Shown here: positions 1 to 11,260 of the stretch, in pieces
How positions within the stretch are numbered: position 1 is the first letter of the stretch
Layout: the number at the start of each line of letters is the position of its first letter
From: Lunularia cruciata
Taxonomy: Eukaryota; Streptophyta; Marchantiopsida; Lunulariales; Lunulariaceae
DNA length: 64,000 nt
Reading direction: 5' to 3'
NCBI GenBank assembly: GCA_948567375.1
Contig: OX419761.1
Span: 8,434,501-8,498,500 of the forward strand
Translations under genes and position numbers: made by a program
Notes under the pieces: model-generated
Databases searched by the model: none
The model's input: the letters and a program-made list of their open reading frames with translations, nothing else
What the model was told of the DNA's origin: nothing

Positions 1-60
1 GTAAGTTTATAAGAAGAGGATGTAAAAAGAATTCATTCTTTCTTGAGCTTAGAGTGTCAA

Positions 61-480
61 GTGATTAAGGTGAATGAGGCTTTGTGATTAATCCTTACAT
101 GTGCTAAGCAAAGAGTGAAATTTTATACTTGAGAGTGCTACTATTAAGGTGTTGATCTTGGAAGAACCGCTAGTGTTAGAGGACACTTTTTTGAGTGACA
201 GATGTACTTTCATGTTAATATTGGTGAAGCATTTCCTTATAGGTTTTTTTGGAGGAGCTTTGGCATAAGAGAGGGAGTGAGTGACTTGAGGAGACAAAGA
301 GAGATTTGGAGAGTGGATGAGAGGTCTCTTTTTGAGTTACTTTTTATAATGGTGCTGGATACCAATTTTTTCTACCATTAGCATATGATATATATAAAAA
401 CTATTACTAGAAGTATCCCTTGGATGGGAAATAAGGCTAGTTTAACTTCTATTTGTAGCACCAAAACTCAAGACAAAGCA
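61..480. repeat. Dispersed repeat, left copy
   Basis: Bases from about 73 onward align with bases from about 15265 onward in the same orientation. Shared phrases include GAGGCTTTGT, CTTGAGAGTGCTA and TTGATCTTGGAAGAACC, and later TTTCTATTTGTAG (left TTCTATTTGTAG). The two copies bracket the chromovirus nest. They could be LTRs of a third, older element or simply dispersed copies. No coding sequence is seen inside, so function is unknown. Confidence 0.6.
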
Positions 481-1391
481 TAGAGGTAAAGAGAACCATG
501 GTAAAAATTATATCTAAGTGTTGAGAATCAAAACAAAGCAATAGATTGGAATCTAATTTTATTTGATATCCAAACTTTATGGATTCCTCAAGTTTGCTTA
601 AAGTAAGAAGGAGAAGATGCCAAAAAGTCATACTAACAATAACTTATGGAGTTGGAGAAGGCTAGAGCTATAATCTTGGTATGAATTGAAAAGGATTAAG
701 CTCAACACAAGAACAATTATAAGAAGAAGATCATATTCTAAAGAGAGAGATTAGGTGATGCTCTCCACATCCATGCTTTACAAGAGAGTAAGAAAGAATG
801 GAAACCTAAGTATTTTTGCCCTTATATCATTGATAAAGTCTATAATAATTGTAATTATGATGTTAAGGAGATTTAAACTAGGCATTTTGGTAGAGTAATC
901 TACAATAAGTTCAAATCTTTATATCAAAGGAGTGGATAATTCACACTTAGTATTAAATGAGGCGTTAATTAGAAATTCAATGTATTAAATAAGTATACAT
1001 ATTAGTCTCTAGTAGTATTTTGGCAACATTGAGTCAATTAAAACTAGGTAAATTTTTTAATGAGCAAGTTAGATGTATCTCTAACAAAGTTAATATGAGT
1101 AAATAAAGGGAATTTGATTATCAGATATTCAATTGGATCCCTTAATGAATTTCAAATTAGACTATGTTAGAGTGAGATCTTTTAAGAGAATTTTATATTT
1201 GAGTGGGACCTTGTAGAGGATTTTAAATCAGATTATATTGCAGAATAATTTTTATTTTGGCATTGTTAAATTGAACTAGTGTATTGGAGATATCAAAATC
1301 TTATTGACTTGGTCAACTTAGGTGACTCTTAGTAATATAGTTAAGTCAACATTATCATGTTCTTGTTTGCCCAATGAGTGAAATTCTGTAG
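481..1391. other. AT-rich sequence, nothing recognised
   Basis: No coding frame, RNA gene or clear repeat was recognised. Composition is AT-rich like the flanking retroelement DNA, so this is probably old, decayed repeat sequence. Confidence 0.4.
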
Positions 1392-1597
1392 TTTATTATG
1401 TAGTTTTATAATATTCTATGCAAAGGTTCTTACGGGTGAATAAATTTTCATGTGAGAAATCTGTGTATATTTAAGTCAATAGTTGTGTACATATTTTATC
1501 TATGTAGTGTATAATATATTATGCAAAGGATCCTAATGGTCAATTAATTGCCATGGAGACAATCTATGCATATTCAAGTGAATGGTTGTGAGGATTG
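1392..1597. repeat. Imperfect tandem duplication, about 103-bp period
   Basis: The phrase ATGCAAAGG occurs at 1418 and 1521. It is followed in both copies by similar text ending in TCAATAGTTGTG or TGAATGGTTGTG. The unit is about 103 bp and occurs twice. No function is evident. Confidence 0.55.
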
Positions 1598-1811
1598 TGG
1601 TCTTGTCCTTATCTAGAGCTTTAATGTATATGAGTGATGGAGGCTTGGTAAAGGGCAATGTGTTTTAGTCTTCTGAGTCTCAAGTGGTAGTAGAGCATAG
1701 AAGTTAGAGTGTTTGAGTGGCAAGTCTTAAATTGGGTAGTAAAGCACAAGAGGTAGAATATTTGAGTCCTTAGAGTATTACACCACCAAAGTTATCATGA
1801 TAAGTGCACTA

Positions 1812-2309
1812 GGACTTTGGTAAAATCTCTTCTCTACTTAATTATAAAAGGAAGCTCCACCCTTGGATCAGATACACAGATTGGTGACTTATATGTGAGC
1901 TCCATCCTTGGATTAGTTGTTTGGATGGCTGACATGTTGGTCCTTGTCCTATCTATCCTATTTGACCAAAGGGAAATTTAAGGGAATCTTCTTGTAGGGG
2001 GCTCATAATCACATGGGTGAGGTACTATTGGAAAGCTCTCAATGAGATGATCATAGGGGAGAGAAAGCAAGCCCAGTTTTCCTTAAGGAAAAATGAATCT
2101 ATCTATATTTTAGGCCTAATTCATCCATTCAGGCTTCCAAAATTTGCTCTAAGGTTTTTAGGCTATTTTTGGCTTTTGATCTATTAGTAGAAGTACTCTT
2201 TTGGTGACATCTCTTTCTGATCTACCTAACCCATTTTACACAACATCCTTCTAGATGTTTCCAAGCCAATTTTCACCTCTAGATAATATGTCTAACAACT
2301 TGTATTATA
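1812..2309 (-). repeat. 3' LTR of outer chromovirus (outer edge eroded)
   Basis: It aligns with 14730-15184: GGAAGCTCCACC, GATTAGTTGTTTGGAT, TTTGACCAAAGGGAA, GAAAGCTCTCAATGAGATGA and the terminal CTTGTATTATA. The right copy ends TGTATTACA, so the terminal CA (TG on the element strand) has mutated here. Homology fades before about 1812, so the first 100 or so bases of the LTR are lost or unrecognisable. Confidence 0.75.
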
Positions 2310-2323
2310 GACCTCCCCCTTTT
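2310..2323 (-). other. Polypurine tract of outer chromovirus
   Basis: On the minus strand this reads AAAAGGGGGAGGTC immediately before the 3' LTR. That is the position and composition expected of a plus-strand primer. Confidence 0.75.
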
Positions 2324-5300
2324 AAAACACAACATCCTCATCACAAAGTTGTTGCTCAAAAGATTTCACTAACACTAGTGTGTTGGTCAAGTTGGCTGTT
2401 GGCTCCCATTTTGCCTCATATAGTGGGTACCCTTTCCAATGGACCAGATATTCCACACGTGAATGGCAACTATCATGGATGCATTTATGGGAAATACGTT
2501 TGACCTCATACTCCTCCGCCTCATTAACAAGAGTTGGACAAGGTCAAATTTCTCTGATGGAAGAGAAGTGGGGTGGCTAGGGAGCATATTGGAATAATAA
2601 GGAAACATGAAACACCAAGTGGATCTTCATATGTGGTGGTAGCTTGAGGTAATAGGCCACAGTGCCAATGCAAGGAAGGACAAAGAAAGGTCTAATAAAA
2701 TGAGGTTTGAGCTTATGAGGACCAACTAACTTGAGGTTGGTGGTTGACAGCGAGACTTGATCTCCCCCATTGAACTCCATGTGTTAGCGGTGTGCATCTG
2801 CATACTATGTCTACTGATTTTGGGTGATCTGCAACATGTGCTTGGTGTGCTCCACACCTTGTTGGATTCTAGAAAAAAATGGTGTTGACAACATCAACCT
2901 TGGTAGCTATTGGACTGAACTTTATCAAACTTGAAGGTGTGAAAGGATGCTCTCCATACATGAGGAAGAATGGTGTGATTTGTGTGGAGGCATTCCATAG
3001 AATTGTTGTATCAAAATTCCACCAATGGGAGTAAGGTGTCCCAATTCTCTTGCTCATCCAAAGTAAAGCCCCAAAGCATGTCCTCAATAATGCAATTTTC
3101 CCTCTCTATTTTTCCATCAGTCTATGGATGGTAAGCTATGAACATAATCAATTTGGTTTTGAAGAACCCAAAGAGTGTTCTCCAAAACAAACTAATGAAT
3201 TGAGTGCCTCTATTTGTGATGAGCATTCAAGACAAGCCATGATGGGAAAAGGTTGCATCTAAGTACAATTGAGCTGGTTACGGGGCAGTCACATCCTTGG
3301 TGATAGGACGTATATGAATCATTTTTCTGGCCTAGTTGACAAAGACTATGATGGAGTCAAACCCAAAGGTGGTCTTGGGCAATTCACAAACCAGATCCAT
3401 GCTTATCTATTCCCAATGTTGTGGAGGAGCGAGGAGAGGTTAGAGGAGTCTTGTAGGAGCTTGATTAGAAGCCTTATTTTTGTGACAAAGTAGGAAGCTC
3501 TAAACATATTCCATCATATTGTTGCTCATCTTGGGCCAATAGTAATGGCATTTGATTGCATCCAAGATCTCATCTACTCCAATGTGACCTACAATGCAGA
3601 ATCTGAGCATTCCATTAGGATGATGGTTCTTAAATTCATGTCATCTAGGATCCACAACCTACTATCATGGAAGGTGAGTCCTTGGGTGTAAGTGATGCCT
3701 TTGGATGATTGAGCACCTACAATTTGTGGATCAATTTTTGGAGCAGTAAGAATCCTAGGCCAGAATTCAAGGTTTATCTTGCTTTCTACCACCACATTGT
3801 TTGCTATCAGCACTTGAGTGAATGCATTTGCAAATTGCTTCTTGCCTTCCACATATTTGATTGTCCTGCTGAATTGCTATCTCCACTCTGCCCACCAAAT
3901 CTGTCAACAAGAAAGATCATTTTGTGTCTCGAGGTAGACTAGAGGTTTGTGGTCAGTCTCTACCACAAATGCCTTCTCACCCAAATAGTGCTTGCAATGG
4001 TTGGTTGCAAGGACAATGACCAACTCTTGTTGTTCAATGGTATGATAGCTGCATTCTTTTGGTAACAACTTATGAGAGAAATATGCAATTGGGTGCCATC
4101 CATCATGCCATTCTTGTTGTTGGACTACTCCTATTGCTACACGTTGATACATTTGTAGCCATCTTGATTGGACATTTTGGGTCATACCATTTCAAGATTG
4201 GTGCATGTGGTAATGCGTCTTTCAACTCCTAAAAGGCCAATTCTTGTGTGGTTCCCCATATCCACTCTTCCCCTTTCCCAATAGTGCAGTTAAAGGCTAT
4301 GCAATTTTGGAGAAGAATTTGACAAATCGATGATAAAACTTAATCAATCCCAAGAAACTCTTGAGTTGAGTCTAATCTTCTGAAGCACTCCATTTTTGAA
4401 TGATCTCTATTTTATCTATAATACCTGGATACCCTCTACACTTACTTTATGCCCTAAGTAGTCTACTTCAGATTTGCTAAACTTGCACTTTGAGATTTTG
4501 GCATACAATTGATTTTGTCATAGAATCTAGAAGACTTCTTGCAGATGTTGCTTGTGCTTTGTTAGTATCCTATTGTAAACTAAGATGTCATCAAGAAAAA
4601 ATGGTAATAGATATATCCAATTATGAATGAAATATATCATTCATCAGACTCATGGAAGTGGCTAGAGCGTTGGTGAGGCCAAACGGCATCACTAATTACT
4701 CAAAGTGACCATACCTTGTTCAAAAGGTCATTTTATGTATGCCTTCTTCCACAATCCTGATTTGGTTATAACCACTCTACAAATCAAGTTTGGTGAAGAG
4801 CCTTGCCCCATTGAGTTGATCAAACAAGTCATCCATGCAAGGTAATGGATATTTTTCTTCACCATTTGTTGATTCAGTCCCTGAAAGTCAATGCTTATGT
4901 GCATTATTCTGTCCTTCTTCATAAACAATATAGGAGCCCAAATGGTGATACATTTGGGTTGGATAAACCCCTTCTGCAACATATCCTTGATTTGAGTTGG
5001 AGGAGTGTAAAGCAAGCCTTACACTCCTCCAACTCATGAGGTGATAGTCAATATGGGGCCTTATAAGGAGGTGCCTTCCCAAGAAGTATCTCAATTTTTG
5101 ATCTACTCTCCTTTTTGGTGGTAAACCTACAAGTAATTCATTGGGAAAGATATCTTGGAATTCATTGACCATATCTTTCAATTTCTCAAGAATTTTCCAT
5201 TGTGTTGGGCGCTCTGGACTTCGCTTATTAAACTCATGAAATATCTATTTGTCTTACCAATAGATGTGGTCCTTATGACATATAGAGGTAGCTCTTGCCT

Positions 5301-5749
5301 TTGTGATCTTCCTTTAACCCCAAAGATCTTCCATTGACTAGTTTTCACTACTTTCTTTCTCCAATCCACCGTGGGGTTGTAGTGCTCCATCCATGGCATA
5401 CTTTAGATCACATCATAATGAGCTAGTTGTATCACTCACGACTCAATTGCTTCTTGATGTCCTCTCATAGAGAGTATTACCTTTCTAGGTAATGACTCAA
5501 TCCTCTTTATTTGACCATTAGGTAACTCTACTTTGTTCTTCTCATTTGTCTTTAGTTCCATCTCCAACCTTATTGCAATAAAGCAAGACAAGAAATTCTC
5601 TATTGCCCCACAATCTATCAACACTCTCACTAGATTGCCTTATAGCACTCTATTTACAACAATTAATTATGCATTTATCTTCCTCCTTCTTTGCACACTC
5701 GTCCTCTCCCTCCTCCCACTTTTACTTTTCTTAACCGAGCAAGTAAGGG
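2324..5749 (-). pseudogene. Outer chromovirus pol: protease, RT, RNase H, integrase, chromodomain (broken)
   Basis: Read from right to left on the minus strand. A protease fragment at 5436-5630 has DCGA in place of the usual DSGA or DTGA active-site motif. Reverse transcriptase lies at 4728-5181. RNase H at 3904-4185 includes GVVQQ and ETDHKPL-type motifs. The integrase core near 3000-3240 reads TNRGTQF where a catalytic Asp is normal (D to N), then a YHP-TDG-ER motif with a stop replacing Gln. The integrase tail is at 2577-2780. A chromodomain at about 2376-2515 has EEYEVKRI followed by EYLVHWKGYP and AKWEP. Many stops and frameshifts make it non-coding. The chromodomain places the family among chromoviruses, which use it to target chromatin. 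Confidence 0.8.
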
Positions 5750-6156
5750 TGTAAAAGACCAAATCCGAGGACAAAAATAGGAGAATGGAAACTCACATTA
5801 AGACACTTGAATGAGGGAAAACTCCAAATGCCTAGCATGAGCTTCGGCTTTGGTACTTATAAGTAGCATACAAGGCCCTTGAGGAGCTTCTCAAGAAGCT
5901 TCCTTGAGCCACTTTCTTAGAGTGCAAGCCAAGTTAACTAAGAAGCTTCTCAAGAAGCTTCCTTCTAGAAGCCGCCTACTTGGCATGTAAGCTAAGCTAG
6001 TTAGAAGCTTCTAGAATCTACCTACTTGGGGTGCAAGTTAACTAGTCGGAAAGCTTCCCAAGAAGCTTCCTAGATGCTTTTGGAATATTCTAGGCTAATT
6101 TGGCTTATTCCCTACTTAGCTTTACTAGCTACGTTGCTAAACTCCATATTTTTACA
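5750..6156 (-). repeat. 3' LTR of inner chromovirus
   Basis: It begins TGTAAAAGACC and ends TTTTTACA on the plus strand, giving TG...CA ends on both strands. It matches 12481-12895 and 28513-28938 over its whole length. On the element strand the order is GAAGCTTC-rich upstream region, TATAAGTA-type box (5858-5865), then a transcribed part ending GGTCTTTTACA. Confidence 0.88.
5885..6095. promoter_or_regulatory. Cluster of heat-shock-element-like GAAnnTTC units in 3' LTR
   Basis: Repeated GAAGCTTC and TTCTAGAA units occur here. The best is the three-unit element GAAgcTTCtaGAA at 6004-6016. GGAATATTCTAG near 6081 adds a further unit. Alternating nGAAn and nTTCn pentamers are the known binding site of heat shock factors. 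Several neighbouring units are separated by four rather than two bases (TTCtcaaGAA), so only part of the array is in canonical register. Confidence 0.6.
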
Positions 6157-6780
6157 TATTCCGCCACCGCTAGTTGGTGACGTCCTCGTTGCCATTGAAG
6201 CTTCAAACTCCTAGATAGCCGTATGTGCATTCTGGAGGTAAGAAAGAGGTTCCCATGCGGCATCATGAAGGAGATACCCTTTCCAAAGGATCTTGTACTC
6301 CACATGTTGGCAGCATCCTCATTGGATGTGGCGACGTGCAAAGATACGATCAACTTTGTACTCCTCATGATCATTGATAGGGATTGGAGGAGGAGGAGGT
6401 TGGACTCAAGAGGAGAAAGAAGAGGGATTATGAACAAAGGGTTTCAACTTGGAAACATGAAAGACATGATAGATGTGCATATGAGGAGGCAAAACAAGTC
6501 AATAACCAACAAGAGAAACAATTTGGGTGACATCAAAAGGTCCTATCCAATTAGGGGCAAGTTTTTGAACTTGGGTATCAAGTGGGAGGGGTAGATTACT
6601 AGAGGATAACATACATTTATCACCAACTTCAAAGGTGAGATCATGACAATGATGGTCCGCATATTGTTTTTGACAATTCTGAGCAACAAAACATGTCTTT
6701 GTGTCAGATGAAGACGGACTCAGCCAAGGTTGAAGGAGCATAAACCCGAAGGAGGAATAGAAGTTATAGGTTGAGATTCT
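6157..6780 (-). pseudogene. Inner chromovirus integrase C-terminus and chromodomain
   Basis: 6499-6741 encodes an integrase tail with KQYADHH, a GD-containing stretch and WIGPFDV, a GPF/Y-type module. 6190-6370 encodes a chromodomain: EYKVDRI, a stop, then VEYKILWKGY and AAWEPLSYL. A second stop falls before EFEA. The frame runs to the LTR edge, where the minus strand reads GGTGGCGGAATA, a likely polypurine tract. Chromodomains in this position steer integration into particular chromatin. The segment between the integrase catalytic core and this tail is missing or replaced at the adjacent insertion. Confidence 0.78.
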
Positions 6781-8439
6781 TGTGGGGGCTATATCTCAAT
6801 GTTCACAAGTCTAAATCAAGCGTGCTATATTTCGTTGGAAGCATCTCGTTCAGGGCTTTTTGTTGCCACCAAAATCACAAAGTTTGGAGTTTTGTACAAG
6901 AAGTTACAAGTATTTGAAGTTTTGGGAGTAGATGTACATAGTAAGTTAGTGTCTTCGGGTTGATGTCTTTGGACTTTGGACTTGAGACTTCGGATTTGAG
7001 ACTTTGGACTTCGGACTTCAGGTTTACACATTTTTGGGTTAGAAGCTTCTTTGCCTCAAGATGAAGATGACTGTATTTGAGATAATCGGACCTCGGAGTG
7101 CAATGAAGATGACTTCAAGAATCTTGCGAGAGGTGTTAGAGGAAGTTAGAGTAAGGAAAGAAGATATTTAGAATACCCATGATTTCAATTTCAGTTCTGA
7201 TTGAAGATATGATAGAATTAGAAGAGAAATAGCAGTAGTGAATAAACCCAAAGTGCAAGATCAGACTGTAAGGGTTTTTGGGTTAGTAACATGAGAGATC
7301 ATGGGAACATGGGTTACAAATTGAAGGTGTAGATAGTGTACCCATGCTTTCAATTACAATTCTTGATGAGAATATAGTAGAATTAGCAAAGGAATTGATA
7401 GTAGCTAGACCCAATGTTGTAGAAGTAGGAATATAGGTGTCATCGGACTTGTTATTTGATACATTAGAGAAGAGTGAGTCAGGAGATAAGGAATTAGACG
7501 AATTACCCATGAGTTTAATTGTAGTCCCTAGTGTAGAAGTAGTAGAAATAGTGCAGGAATTAGTAGAATTAGCTATACACAAAGAAGGAGAAGTAGTAGG
7601 AAGATCATTGGGTTTGGAAGCCAATGATGAGGTAGACATCGGATCGAGATAAATATCAATTTTGAGATAGGAAGAGGTAGATATGAAGAGATGGATTGTC
7701 AGTTTGGATCTGTAGGTAGGAAGAGATGTTAGGAAGCGATGCATTGTAGGAAGAACTGCCATTTTCTTCAATATTTAAGGGGAGCATTTGCAATACTATG
7801 TTGTTCAATATTCATATTTCTGAAGATAGATAAAGCAAATTGTTATTTTTAGTGCTCGTCGCTTGAGCTTAATTTCGATTGTCAATTTTGTGTTTGTGTT
7901 TGTGTTTGTGAGTGTGTAGAGAATTCCGAAGTGCAAGTCAATGTGTATGTGGATGTTGGATTCTGTAGCCTTGATCTTCATTCTGTGTGTTTGATCCTGA
8001 GTGAAGTGCATTGGAGCAATGCTTTGACAGGTCTGAGAAGAATTGTAGTGTTGGTAGTATTCTGCATTTGTGAGTGCAAAACAAAGTTGATATATAAGTT
8101 GTGCCTTTAGTGTAGGGGTGGAACACAATTTTGAGGCAAAATCATTCTTCACAATGAAGTGCCGTCTTTGAGAGAATCTGAATCATCACAATCAAGAGTT
8201 GTTTGGACAGAATTTGCTATGTTGTGATTATGTGTGTGTATTCGTGACAAGTTGTCAAGATTGTGAGCTTATTACTCTCTTCTGGATGTAGTTTCTACCT
8301 GAGAGATTAAAGAAGCAATCAAGAAGAACTACAAGTTACTATTTGACTTCGTATTTGACCAATTCTGAATTGTATCTCTGCAGGAACAAACTTTACTTGT
8401 TTGATTACCGCAAAAGTGATATTTGCCGGGTTGTCACAT
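6781..8439 (+). mobile_element. Truncated copy of the coiled-coil element (copy A), inserted in integrase
   Basis: This interrupts the inner chromovirus integrase just after the catalytic TDG-ER motif. Its right end is GGGTTGTCACA, abutting integrase sequence at 8440. The same end, inverted, is the left edge of the copy at 59093. From about 7390 to 8439 it aligns with 59093-60000 on the opposite strand: the ETLEKS-type protein end, TATTTAAG, the GTGCTCGTCGCTTGAGCTT tract, and the GGGGTGGAACACAATTTTG tract. The left boundary is less certain. TGTGGGGGCT at 6781 is a plausible start, and TCT flanks both sides, suggesting a 3-bp duplication. Integrase sequence is also missing at the junction. Confidence 0.65.
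7390..7651 (+). pseudogene. C-terminal fragment of the coiled-coil element protein
   Basis: The translated end shares TLEKS, a D/KELD block, VVGRS-LGLEA and a terminal EVDIGS with the end of the 870-codon frame at 59887-62496. An in-frame stop lies upstream, and the N-terminal nine tenths of the protein are absent or unrecognisable. The function of the parent protein is unknown. Confidence 0.65.
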
Positions 8440-8960
8440 CTTCCAAGGTGCAATTTGCACGTTCAGTTTGTCCATCAGTTTGAGGATAATAGGTTGTGGA
8501 CAAAGCAAGCTTGGTGCCAAGTATCTGGAAGAATGCTTGCCAAAACTTTCTGGTGAAGCAAGGATCACGGTCGGAGATGAGTACACATGGCTTCCCATGA
8601 TGTTTGAAGACATTATTAAAGTAGAGTTGCGCCAAGGTTGGAGCATCCACAATATCAACCGTTGGTGCCAAATGGATTTGCTTAATAAGCTTATCCACAA
8701 ACACCACAATTGTTGTGTGACTTTGTTGTGTCTTGAGTAAGGAGGTGATGAGATCTAAGCTCACATGTTCCCAACAAGGAGTTGGAATGGGAAATGGTTG
8801 AAGTAGTCCACTCGGCTTTTGGTTACTAGCCTTGTTACATAGACAACTCTCACACGCTTGGACAAAGTCCCAAACATCTCATGTCATGTTAGGCCACCGC
8901 TATTGGCATTGGAGGGTGCACAAGGTCTTGTCCACTCCCATGTGACCAACTTTTTGTAAA
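8440..8960 (-). pseudogene. Inner chromovirus integrase, zinc-binding and catalytic core
   Basis: On the minus strand the frame gives an H-H-C-C-type zinc module (HDLQKVGHMGVDKTL, then CESCLCNKA), then the catalytic core. The core shows VVFVDKL (first Asp), ISDRDPCF (second Asp) and YPQTDGQTERAN (Glu region), so the D-D-E triad is present. Stops occur in the zinc module. Integrase joins the LTR cDNA into the genome. The frame ends abruptly at 8439, where copy A of the coiled-coil element is inserted. Confidence 0.82.
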
Positions 8961-9426
8961 TCATGGGCTTCTTGAAGGCACACAAGTCAAAGATCACCTT
9001 TGGCTGGAACATAGATCTGGTCCGCATAGAATAGAAGGCCTTCCTTGAAGGAGAAGGTGTTGTACTCCTTGTCGCATGCTGTCAGACGACCATGTACCAT
9101 TGGAAGAAGGGATCTTATTGTAGAGTTGATCAAAACTTGTTATGGACCTTGGGGTCAATTGACACCGTCATAATTTCCGCCTTGATGAGAGGAAGAGCCT
9201 TCAAATCAGGTTGTCTAGATAGAGCATCAGGGATGATGTGGAACCGACCTAGTTTGTACTCAAGTTTGATGTCAAACAATTGGAGTTGCTCTTTCTATTG
9301 ATGATGTCGACTCTTGATGTGCTCCAAGTGTAGGGTCTGCAACAATGGCTTGTGGTCAGTTCGCATGATCACTTGTTTCTCCAAGAGATAATGCCTCTAT
9401 ACCTTGGTGGCATATCCCATTGCAAG

Positions 9427-10500
9427 TTAGTCCTGATCTCGAGCAGAGTAATTTCTTTCAGCTGTATTTAGTTGGCAAGACACAAAGACAAAGAGATGTA
9501 GTCCATTTGGGAATTCTTGTTGCAACACAGCTCCAATTGCAAAGTTAGAAGCATCAAAATCAACCACACAAGGTAGTTGAAGATCATATGGTTGAGGAAT
9601 GGGTCTTGAAGACACCATATGCTTTAACTTCTAGAATTCTTCTTCATGCTTGGTGGTCCATTGGAAGCTTGAGTTCTTTCCTAAGAGGTCAGTCAATGGT
9701 GCAGCCACATGAGCATAATAGTGGATAAACCATCGGTAAAAACTGGCCAATCCATTGAATGCTCGTACTTCTGTAGCACCCTTTAGAGTAGGCCAATCAG
9801 TAATGGCCTTGATCTTCTCTTCTTCCATCTTGATCCCCTCTAATGAGATCTTATAACCCAAGAAGGTAACCTCTTTTTGCCAAAAAGCACACTTTGACTT
9901 CTTGTAGTAAAATTTCCATTATCGTAGTTGTCTTAGGACTTCTCGCACATGATTAACATGTTTTGACTCTATCTTGTTATAAATTACAATATCATCCAAG
10001 AACACCACCACGGACTGATCCAATAGTTCATCCAATACCTGATGCATTTGATGCATGAAGACTGTTGGAGCATTAGTGAGTCCGAAAGGTAGAACTCTCC
10101 ACTCAAAATGCCCATACCTTGTGCAAAAGGTAGTCTTTTTCACATTCTCTCTATCAATAAGAATTTGCCAATAGCCACTACAAAGATCCAACTTGGAAAA
10201 GTAGCGTGCTCCACTTAGTTGATCAAGTCATCAATTCGAGGCAAGGGATATGCATTCTTCATGGTTTGCTTATTGAGCCCACGATAATCAATACAAAAAT
10301 GAAATCTTCCATCCTTCTTTGGAACAAATAGTACTAGTGCTTCCCAAGGAGAGGTACTATGTTGTATGAAGTCCTCCTCCAACAACTCTATAAGTGTTGT
10401 TTGCAACTCCTCCAACTCCTTTGGTGAGAGCCGATAGATCGGTCTACTTACTAGAACTCTCCGTGGCAATAACTCGACCTTGAAGGCATACCTTGATCGA
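9427..10500 (-). pseudogene. Inner chromovirus reverse transcriptase and RNase H
   Basis: Reverse transcriptase shows [19 protein letters not shown], then the LCSGYWQI block, LPFGLTNAP and the catalytic FLDD at 9991-10002 (FLDDIVIYN; most relatives have F/YxDD). RNase H follows with KCEF-like linker sequence, FNGLASFYRWFI, and VVDFDASNFAIGAVLQQ containing its first catalytic Asp. The domain order and motifs are typical of Ty3/gypsy. Frameshifts separate 10215-10469, 9919-10191, 9631-9861 and 9427-9618, so no intact polyprotein remains. Confidence 0.85.
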
Positions 10501-11260
10501 AGGGTAATCCCTTTGGCAGATCATCCAGAAACACGTCCTGCAAACTCCTTTACTATCCAATCAACCATTTCTTGATAAGGCTCTTGGTCCTTTGCAGATT
10601 GTTCTTGCACAATCAGCTTGATCCACACTATGAATACAGACTTATCTTCCTCCAAAGCTTGCTCTATGGCTGGTTTACTAACAAAATTCTCTTCTAGGGA
10701 CTCATCTCTCTTCCAAGCTTGTTCATTGGTTGCCTTCTTGGCAAACTTCCAATCTTGGGACTCATCTCCCTTCCAACTTTGCTCTATGGCTACCTTCTCG
10801 ACAAACTTCTTATCTTGGAATTGACTATTCTTAGATGTCTTACTCAGAGATGCCAAACAACCTAATCAGAAATTCCTATCTTGATGTTGTACTTGAATTT
10901 GGCATCAAGTCCACAAATTGAACCTTATGATGTTCAAGCCAAGGTAGACCCAGAATGATATCATAGTGTAGAGGTGCCAATACAAACCTCATACACTTCA
11001 AATACTCCTTCCTAATCTTGAAGGTAATAGGATTCAAGGTACGGAATGCAGAACCCTTTTTACCATCCGCCATCATCAAACTACTTCCAATCACTGGCTT
11101 GATAGGCTTGATAGTTTACTTTCCAATCACTGGATACCCAATTCCTTTACTACTTGCATAGACATGCAATTCTCTGAACTTCCTTTATCAACCAAAATCC
11201 TACAACCCCGATTAGATATCGTACCTTGCAAGTGAAACAAACTTATATAGGTCAAGCCTT
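10501..11260 (-). pseudogene. Inner chromovirus aspartic protease and linker
   Basis: A retropepsin-like domain runs from about 11230 (ISNRGCRILVDKGSSENC) to about 10950 (YDIILGLPWLEHHKV). The catalytic motif reads DKGSS where D-S/T-G is expected, so it is probably inactive. The downstream stretch at 10521-10856 is a charged, internally repetitive linker: three variants of E-Q-x-W/L-K/E-x-D-E-S about 22 residues apart. The related fragment at 63.0-63.5 kb has the same order. Confidence 0.7.

Noticed and set aside
6825-7031. Minus-strand frame with repeated S-P-K-S motifs
   Set aside because: It comes from a simple GACTTTGGACTTCGGACTT repeat inside copy A and has no other coding support.
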